DNA from: Argyresthia goedartella
Taxonomy: Eukaryota; Arthropoda; Insecta; Lepidoptera; Argyresthiidae
Direction: 5' to 3'
Assembly: GCA_949825045.1 (NCBI GenBank)
Contig: OX463814.1
Coordinates: 30,026,383 to 30,090,382 of the forward strand
DNA: 64,000 nt
Shown here: piece after piece, positions 38,801-47,800 of the stretch
How the letters are laid out: every line of letters starts with the position of its first letter
How positions within the stretch are numbered: the stretch's first letter is position 1
Notes under the pieces: generated by a model
The model's input: the letters and a program-made list of their open reading frames with translations, nothing else
What the model was told of the DNA's origin: nothing
Databases searched by the model: none
Made by a program: the position numbers and the translations under genes

Positions 38801-41800
38801 TGCATAAATGTCCACCAAATTGTGTTTGGATAAATGATCACCGAACTTCTTTTTATGTTTTGTGTACTTAAGTTTATGTTTTAAGTATTTTTTGTTCTTA
38901 CATGTTCAACCTAACACGAAGGAAAAAGGGGGCTTCACTTCGCTCACCCCCTTTACCCTTCACCTAAGCTTACACGGTCAGGTCATAAGTTCTGTCACAC
39001 AATAAACACTTTTGAATGTAGAACGCTGGCCACAAAAAAGTTTATTGAATTCGAATTTCGAATTTTTCATGAAAATAAAAATGTGTACTTTTTAGAATTT
39101 TCCTCATTTTTAAATATGGAGTGGACACTTAAAGAAGACCGTGACGCAGTTATTGCTTTGCATCGTTGCGGTTACGCGCCAATTCAGATTTTCGACTTAC
39201 TGAAAAATTTGAATATAACCAAAAGATTCGTTTATCGTACCATAAAACGATACAATGAAGACTCTAGTGTAGATGACAGGTCAAGAAGTGGTCGCCCTCG
39301 CTCTGTTAGGACTCCAGCAGTGATAAAAGCTGTTAAGGCGCGAATTCAAAGAAATCCCATATGTAAGCAGAAACTGTTGGCCCTTCAGATGGGGTTAAGC
39401 AGGACCACGGTGAAAAGGGTGTTAAATGAAGACTTAGGGCTTAGGGCATATCGAAGAAAAACAGGACATCGTTTGAACGCTCGTTTAATGGACCTGAGAC
39501 TGAAGAGATGCCGCGCTTTGTTGAAGCGGTACGCGGGAAAAAAGCATCGGGAAATTCTTTTTTCGGATGAAAAAATTTTCACTGTGGAAGAGAGCTACAA
39601 CAAACAAAATGATAAGGTGTACGCACACAGCAGTGAAGAAGCGAGCAACCGTATTCCGCGTGTCCAACGAGGTCATTTTCCATCCTCGCTCATGGTTTGG
39701 TTGGGAGTCTCTTATTGGAGCTTAACTGAGGTACATTTTTGTGAGAAAGGCGTAAAAACGAATGCAGTTGTTTATCAAAATACAGTCCTCAAGAACCTTG
39801 TGGAACCTGTTTCCCATACCATGTTTAATAAACAGGCACTGGGTATTCCAACAAGATTCTGCGCCAGCTCATAGAGCGAAAAGCACACAAGACTGGCTGG
39901 CGGCGCGTGAAATCGACTTCATCCGGCTCGAAGACTGGCCCTCCTCCAGTCCAGATTTGAGTCCGTTAGATTACAAGATATGGCAACACTTGGAGGAAAA
40001 GGCCTGCTCAAAGCCTCATCCTGATTTGGAGTCACTCAAGGCATCCTTGATTAAGGCAGCCGCCGATATTGACATGGACCTCGTTCGTGCTGCGATAGAC
40101 GACTGGCCGCGCAGAATAAAGGCCTGTATTCAAAATCGCGGGGGTCATTTTGAATAAACTTTATTACCATAAGAATCTATGTTTTATTAAGTTCATTTTG
40201 CTATATAAATGTTTACATAAATAATAAACATGTCTAAATTATTTCATATTGCATATGTGACAGAACTTTTGACCTGACTATGTATTTGTTGCCTAAAAGA
40301 AAGAGATAGTGGAAAAAGTTTGTACGGTTATTTTCCTGAAGTTCAAATACGCTTGTTGTAGGAGAAGCTGGAGGAGTTCCAGAAGGGCAGTGCGCAGGCG
40401 GCGCGCAAGAAGCGCCAGAGTGTACACGACCAGAACCGCGGACAGAGCTCCGACGAGACTTGCAGCAGCGGTGAGTAGACCTCCGATTACCTACAACCAA
40501 TTACATTGCATACTACTGTTTCCGCCTAAATCGGTGAATAGACTGCTTGAGGCCTTGATATAATTATTTGTAGATTTGTAAAGTAGTTGTATTAGTAAAT
40601 AGTGCACCTGAGGCATCTTGGAATCTTGACGGATGGAACCGTCCCTCCGCCCCCTCAGGCGTCTCTGGCGCCTTCACAACTACAACATACAAGCAAAGTG
40701 AAACGCCTTTTTAGCGGTAGAGGCACAGTTGAGCCCACGTTTAGCCAGTTTAGCCGCAGCTACGGAGTTATTAGGTTTCCTCGCGCCATTCCATCACCAT
40801 TAGGACGTCAGTATAATGTACTGATAAATTACCTAACGCATTGGTACATGGTCAACACCGCATCAGTCAGTATAAGTTATACAGGATGCTATTTTGTAAA
40901 GTTACGCCCGGCTCAGGAACGATTTCGTATTGTGGCGCATCGCTTGTAACCAAAAATTAGTGTTATATTTCCCACGTATAATTTTGATTCACAAATCGCC
41001 GTTTTCAATTTGGGAGTGGCGTTTGTGTTGCCGGACCGAACGGACGTGTCCCCCCGAGATCTCGCAAACGCATTTAAACAAACAATCGTTTTCATCCCCG
41101 GCGCGCACCTTTTGTTCTGCCTCCGGAGGCCCGAAAACGAGCCTGGCTTATAGGCTGGTTTATACCGCGTATTACTGTAAGGGTTACCTGGGGAATTTGC
41201 GCGATCCATCTAGGCACCCCATCTGTGCAATACCGCGCATTTCAGTGATTGTGATGATACTAGTGCGGTCAAGTGTAATGAATGCCCAGAGAACTGCGCG
41301 ATACTCTTGGGCATCCCATCTGTGCAAGCCCTAGAATTCTAGGCCAGGTGCACGTCTGAGCCACGCAGCGACAGGCCGGCAGCGAGCGACGCCTACGCAA
41401 CACACCCTCAACGCTACTGCCTCCACCACCACCGCCGCTAAACACACCAACCTGGTGAGATCATTCCGATTAGGACATCATTGATAGTGATTACCTATCT
41501 CTAACTTTATTTCTCTCAGGACCACTCGCCGCCTGACAATAATAAACCACCACTTACCGCGGCCGCGGTCGCCCCTATTGACTAAGGCATAATCACATTT
41601 ATAGGTGCGTCATAGGCAAAATCAACTAATAAAACATTAGGTATTATAGCTACATATACTTATATTGCTTTGCCTGAAAATAAATTCGAGATATTTCTCC
41701 TCGAGATTTCTTTTCTCCTCATCTCCGAAAGACCATTCAAAACAGTCATTAACAATAACCTTCCACTAAACCCTGAAACTCTGTGAATAAGCCAACCCAA

Positions 41801-44800
41801 AACTTAACAATCCTAGAATTATTTTTACGTAGCTAAACTGCAAATATACTAAACCCGACAATAAACAAAAACTAAACACGTGCATGCCATAAAAATACCA
41901 TCTCACCAAATTCCCAGAAACTAGACAAAACAATTGCCTGCTATTTAGGAACAATTGAAAAAGCTTCTAAGCACAAAAGGCCCACAACGTTCCCTCACAC
42001 ATCTGGCACCCATTCTATGGTGTCAGCCCATCTTGGAAATACCGGGAAACATTAGAATAAAAATAGATCGTAAAAGGCCAAACAGCGTCTCTCATCATAC
42101 CGGCCGTACACCTCTTAGAAACAACCCACACACACATTCATATTAGCTAAAACAGCATGAGGCTCTCTCCTGTGGTAATATCTTACAACGGAAACTCTAC
42201 CAATGGCCAGAGATGGAAACTGCCTGTTCCATGCAATTGCAGACCAAATCAACCATCTGTTTGGAGCGACATTCAACCATACCCACATCAGAAGCGACTT
42301 AGCTAGATACGTGGAAGCTAACAGCAATTATCCACGCATCAAACTTGCGATCGACGCACCAAACGCAGAAGTTTTCACTGAGTACATAAAAAATCTCCAC
42401 ATACAGGGCCCGTGGGGAGGTGAAGAAATTATCATAGCAGCCGCGGAGTTCTACGTAATAAGTGTAGCGATCCATCAACAAAATGGCCCATCAATCGTAT
42501 ATAGCCCCCAACAAGAATATAACGCAGTCGGAACTATCAACTTGACCTTTTCCGACAGCCACTACGACAGCGCATACATAATAGAGCACCAAAACGTAAT
42601 CAACAACCAGACAAATCTACAGCATCTCACTTTTCCCATACCAAAATACAGCGCGACAACCAAAGTACACTCAAGTTCCACCCGCACCAAAAACATAATA
42701 TGATAGCGGTAAATCTAAACACCTTCCCCCGGCCTACCCAAAATGCACAACTCAAGATAAGATGACCTTGACTTTGATACTTACCGTACCGACACATACA
42801 CTCACACGCCACAAACACATGCATCCCCCTCCGCCGGGTCAGATACAACCGGGTACTTCATCTTAAGGGCCTTGTTCACGGACTGAACCTCGACCCGAGT
42901 CACGGACCTAACTAATATGCACTAATGAAGTGAATTGAAGTAAGAGATATCAGTGCAATGAGTCTCACTAGCTGAGCAACAACCTGGTGAGATCGCTGCG
43001 ATTATGATAGCCCTAACTCAGATCAAAAGGCAAAACGAACTCTATATCTGGCAGGTTACCCCCTTCGTAATGCTAAATACCATTTCATAAACAGATACCA
43101 CGCTCGCTTCAATTACTACGCCAACTTCAAACTATCCCACAGGCACAGTGCCGTACTAGTAGGTAGGAGATAGGTATACCTAAATACAAAACTAGGCAGG
43201 AACCTACCCAATAACAGTAAAACAAAACTTAACTATTTCTAACTTTATCCGGTCCGACAAGCCCACAAAAATAAAACAATAATGCAAGTCCGTCTACTAC
43301 ATAACTGCATATTCTGAGAAATAGCGAGAAACAGCCAACAATTGCACATCATAAAAGGATCATTTCACTTCCAGAAAACAGGCAATTAACAAAAGACTTC
43401 CACTGATGAACAATAACAACAATGAAATCGGAGACTTTTTGTCCTAAGCGGCTCTCTACCGAGAATAAGGGCGCACGAAGATACGCACAAACTTGGACAA
43501 TCGCAACCCGTACGATCTGTTAATCGTAGACAAAGGTAGTTCAAATAAATCACGCTATCTCTAAGTTCTTCCTTTCAACAACATCCCAAGAAGATAACCT
43601 AATGGAAGCCTTACCAATGCTGAGATGGTGACTGCCTATTCACCGCAATTGCTGACCAAATTAATCACCTATGTCAATTAACATGCAACCACACTCACAT
43701 TCGTAAGGACCTAGTTAAATATGTAGAAGAAAACGGCGATGAACAGAACAAAGCTCGCAATCACTGAGCCTGAAATCCTCAACAACTCAACATTGAAAAT
43801 CTGCGCAATTACGGTACTTGGGCTGGAGAGGAGATTATAATACCAGCTGCCGAATACTTTCTAGTTAACGTAACAATCCACCAGCAAAATACACCATCGC
43901 TCACATTCACGCCCAAGAATCCAGCGGATGCAGTGAAATCTATCAACCTCAACGGCACAGGACACCACTACGACAGCGTATACTTGCTTGAATCGCCAAA
44001 TTTACCCACGGATCAAGCAACCGATAACTAAACTGATCCATACTTTCCCCGATACTTAATGCAAAACCCATGACCTCCCCAGGGTCAACCATAACATCAA
44101 CAGAAGACATCCCAGACAACACCGGATATACGATGATACGAAACAGCCCCATATTTAAACCACAAGTCACATGCGAGCGTATGCGCATTGCTACTTGGAA
44201 CGTTAGAGGATGCGCCGAAATAACTATAAGACTCAACACTGATGCGGAATTGACTAACAAAAACATACACGTAGCCTATATACAGGAAACAAACATGATA
44301 CATATGTCAAAACACTATCTCTGGTATCGGTATGCTCGCATCGGACAAGACGCTGTAAAGAAATACAGGAAAAAGGGAATTATAGGAACAAACCTCCTTC
44401 ACAATATTGCACACAAATATTTTAAAAGTTACATCAAAAGGAAATGCATGTACAAGGGCGAGCTTGTCTAAAAAGAGATTTCTTCCAGCAAAACAAGGCA
44501 TTACAGGAATTGCTATCATAAAAGGGTAGGCAGTGCACAATAATTACTATAACTAAAATGCCTAGGAATAAATTAAAATATCTGTAAAATACAGATAGCA
44601 AATACGAAATAATTTCCGATGTATACATAAACTTTACATATAATAATATAAATACAAGAACTTTTACGAAAGAGACAGGTAGTGCTCTTTGATATGTCTC
44701 TTTAAAGAAAAAAGAGTCGGAGACTGTCTCTTATAGTGCAAAGAGGTGCGTTCCAGAGTCGGACCGCCCGCAACCTGAAAGAGCGTTTATACGCAGCGCT

Positions 44801-47800
44801 GCTATGCCGCGGAGTAGCTAAAAGTGAATAATTAAATATCATCGGAGAAATGCTCATGGCAAACTTAAAAGTAGAAAGACGAAAATTCTTATAAGAGACC
44901 CCATAAACAACCAGTGTATTGGACGGAGTTCCAATACGAACCGTAAACGAAATCAAATATCTCGACACATATATTACGGCAGGACATAGGACACAATAAA
45001 AAAAGAGGTGCCGGCAAGCCATATGCAATTCCAAGGCCCTAATGCATTTTATAAAGAAATCCAACATGGACTGGAATATAGTGCGCCTGATTTACAAAAT
45101 ATTAATTGCACTGTTTATAAAATACGGACAAAAAGCGGCAACCCTCACTAAAGCAAACAGTTGAAAGTCAGTTCTTGACTAAGAAAATATGAACGCCTGA
45201 TCCTCAGAGACATGTTTGAGAACGCCAGAAGCTATTCAAGATACCACAAAATTCATGACTGACTACAGGGCAAAACGATAACCAAACGAATCAAAAACCA
45301 CCGGATGTGTTACAATACATATTCTGCGACGCCCACAACAGCACTTTCTACACGCTCCATTCAAATACGAAGCAAGGAAGAAGAAAGTCGGCCGACTTAT
45401 ATACACCTGGAAAGGTTTCCTTAAGCCTGACATCAAATACTACGGTGAAGAAAACAGTTACTGGACAGAATCATCACACAACAGGGACGAAGTCAGGATG
45501 GCCTAGAGGCAAGTATACCGTATTTCAGAAACAGAGAGCGAAAGCGAAACTGGGAACTTACCGGATAACCCAAACGAACACGACTCAGGAAACTCAACTA
45601 ATAACAATAACTGAAAATAGAAGGAAAACAAGAACTTGAAGAAAACAACAGCTGCTCTCCAAATCCCACATCCTCCCCATTCCACATATCCCATATTGGC
45701 TTCAGGCTGAAGAGTCGGTCGATTGAATTCACTATCCTTCCCCTCCTATAGAGCAGGTCATTCCGCCCCCCCCTCAAAACTTGTGCCCTCTGGTATGCCG
45801 ACCGAAAGACCGGAACAGGTTTAGAACCCTGGCTGGAGAAGCACCATTCATTCATTCATTCATTCATTCACAAATCGCCGTTTTCAATTTGTCTGAAATA
45901 ACCCCAACGTGCAGACACGCCCGGTCGTTCCACGAGGCACTCGCGCGCCGCGCGCCGGTTACCCGATACTAATAATAATAATACCTTGGACACTATTTAC
46001 AAACATTGATCTAGCCCCAAACTAAGATTCCCTGTATCTTGTGTACTGGACAACGATACACATACTTATGTAGATAAATATTATACTTAGATAGACAAAC
46101 AACCGTGACGGGTGCAAACATCCGTTCCCATCAAACAAATATTTGCCCCCAGCGGGACCCTTGGCTTCGTAGACAGGGTCACTGTCGACTCGGCCATTCG
46201 GGTCGATAATGCAAGCGCGGTAGCAAGCGATAGAAATAAGGCCACAATTTAATTATTTTATCGGAATATATTTATTTGCTTTGGTATCGTGTAAATAACA
46301 ACCCCTGTCGGGCCTAACTTTACAAAACAACACCTGTACATGAGCTTGCAAGCTACTCAAATAGATCTACTCGTCCTAAACAACCAGAAATATCTACACA
46401 GCGAAAGTGTCAAAATGATTTCAATATCCAAGTCGACGCAGGAAATGTTATAATCTTGCGAGTTCACTTATATCTGTGCCGACTATACTAATTCTACATT
46501 TTGTCGATTCATCAAACAAATCTTTTTTTACTACCACATTAAATCAAAGACCCACCGCAACCTTCTTTCAGACGTCCAGAGCTGCCAGGTAGTCAGTGGT
46601 GACGCGTCGACAACCACGACCGATAGCGACGCTTGTACGAGAGATGTCAAACGCCTTTCTATGGTAAGAATAGTTCCCAGATAGCGATATAAAAGCAATC
46701 ACTGATTTGTGGCGAGATGTCACCATTATTTAACTACCAGTATGTAGGTACCTACATGTACATACTTATTCATTTTGTTGCTGCCGCCTTGACACGTGCG
46801 GCCTCTCGTCAAAGGATCACAAAGGGCGCCGCGAACGGCATACAGATGTAGTGAATAATCCTTTCCTATCGGCAAAACTCGGAACAACGATAACACCCGA
46901 ATGGTGCCGATGTGTCTATGAATTACTGTATTATTAAATTATGTACGTGTAGGTATCAAATAAATCGCATACTTTATTTATCAATGTCAAATGTCAAATT
47001 CCCCGTTTGACGTATATTACACTGAGATGTTAAAACCACCACGATTCTATCATATAAAGAATTCGTTAGGTAAACAAAAATATAACTAGTTACTGAGGAC
47101 GTTTTATTTCAATAAAACGCACTGATAAAAACCAAATTCCGGTTGGGATGATCTAATGATTCTATAAGGATTGGAACCCCAAAAGTCTAACTATAAGTCA
47201 AAACTACAGTAGGATTTTGCAGACCTTTTTTATAACAATAAATTTTTGTAATTGATTTTTGAGTTGATTACGAAACCATTTTTCATAGTTTTCATTGTTC
47301 ATCGCGTTGTGATAGTCACCTGTTTTATCAGTAGACTGATACATTAACAATGCCCCAGGTATAAACCCCTTTCTACTACCAGCGTGCACTATTATAAGAC
47401 GTTGTCCTTTAGAAATTAACTGTTTCACTCCGTTTTCTGACGAGTCAGCCCAGCTTTTACCTGCCAAATGTGAGGTATGGATGTATGTTTCATCCATATA
47501 AACAATCTCTCTCCCTTGCAATCTGTACTTTTTTATCGCGGCTAAAAACTTTACTCTTTTTAAACGAACATCATCTTTCTCGATAAGTAATTTTCTGTTG
47601 TTTTCAACTTTTTTATACCGAAATCCCATTTTTCTAAGAATTTTTCTTAGCGTAAAGTCACATCCCTTAAAATTTATGGCTTCGGATAACTTGGACTTCA
47701 GGGCTTTAATTGTAGGTACTTGTTTGTATATCAAATGGAAATTATACACCAATCGGCGTATAACGTTGTAGTCAAAATCGTCAAGACCTAGACAAAATAA

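Larger units (their letters stand above)
40988..45891 (+). mobile_element. Non-LTR retrotransposon relic with OTU and APE endonuclease segments
   Basis: Flanked by a 25-bp direct repeat TTCACAAATCGCCGTTTTCAATTTG (40988-41012 and 45867-45891), a target duplication typical of LINEs. The 3' end is a (CATT)n tail just before the right copy. Inside, in order: two OTU-type protease regions (42203-42703 and ~43608-44030), an APE-type endonuclease start (44181 on) and a decayed RT C-terminal region (~44860-45640). At about 4.85 kb most of the endonuclease and RT is missing, so it cannot be autonomous. The OTU regions lie in diverged tandem units: AACCTGGTGAGATC recurs at 41450 and 42982. Confidence 0.7.

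Noticed and set aside
45847..45870. Independent (ATTC)n microsatellite
   Set aside because: Its place directly before the 25-bp target duplication makes it the 3' tail of the OTU-bearing LINE.
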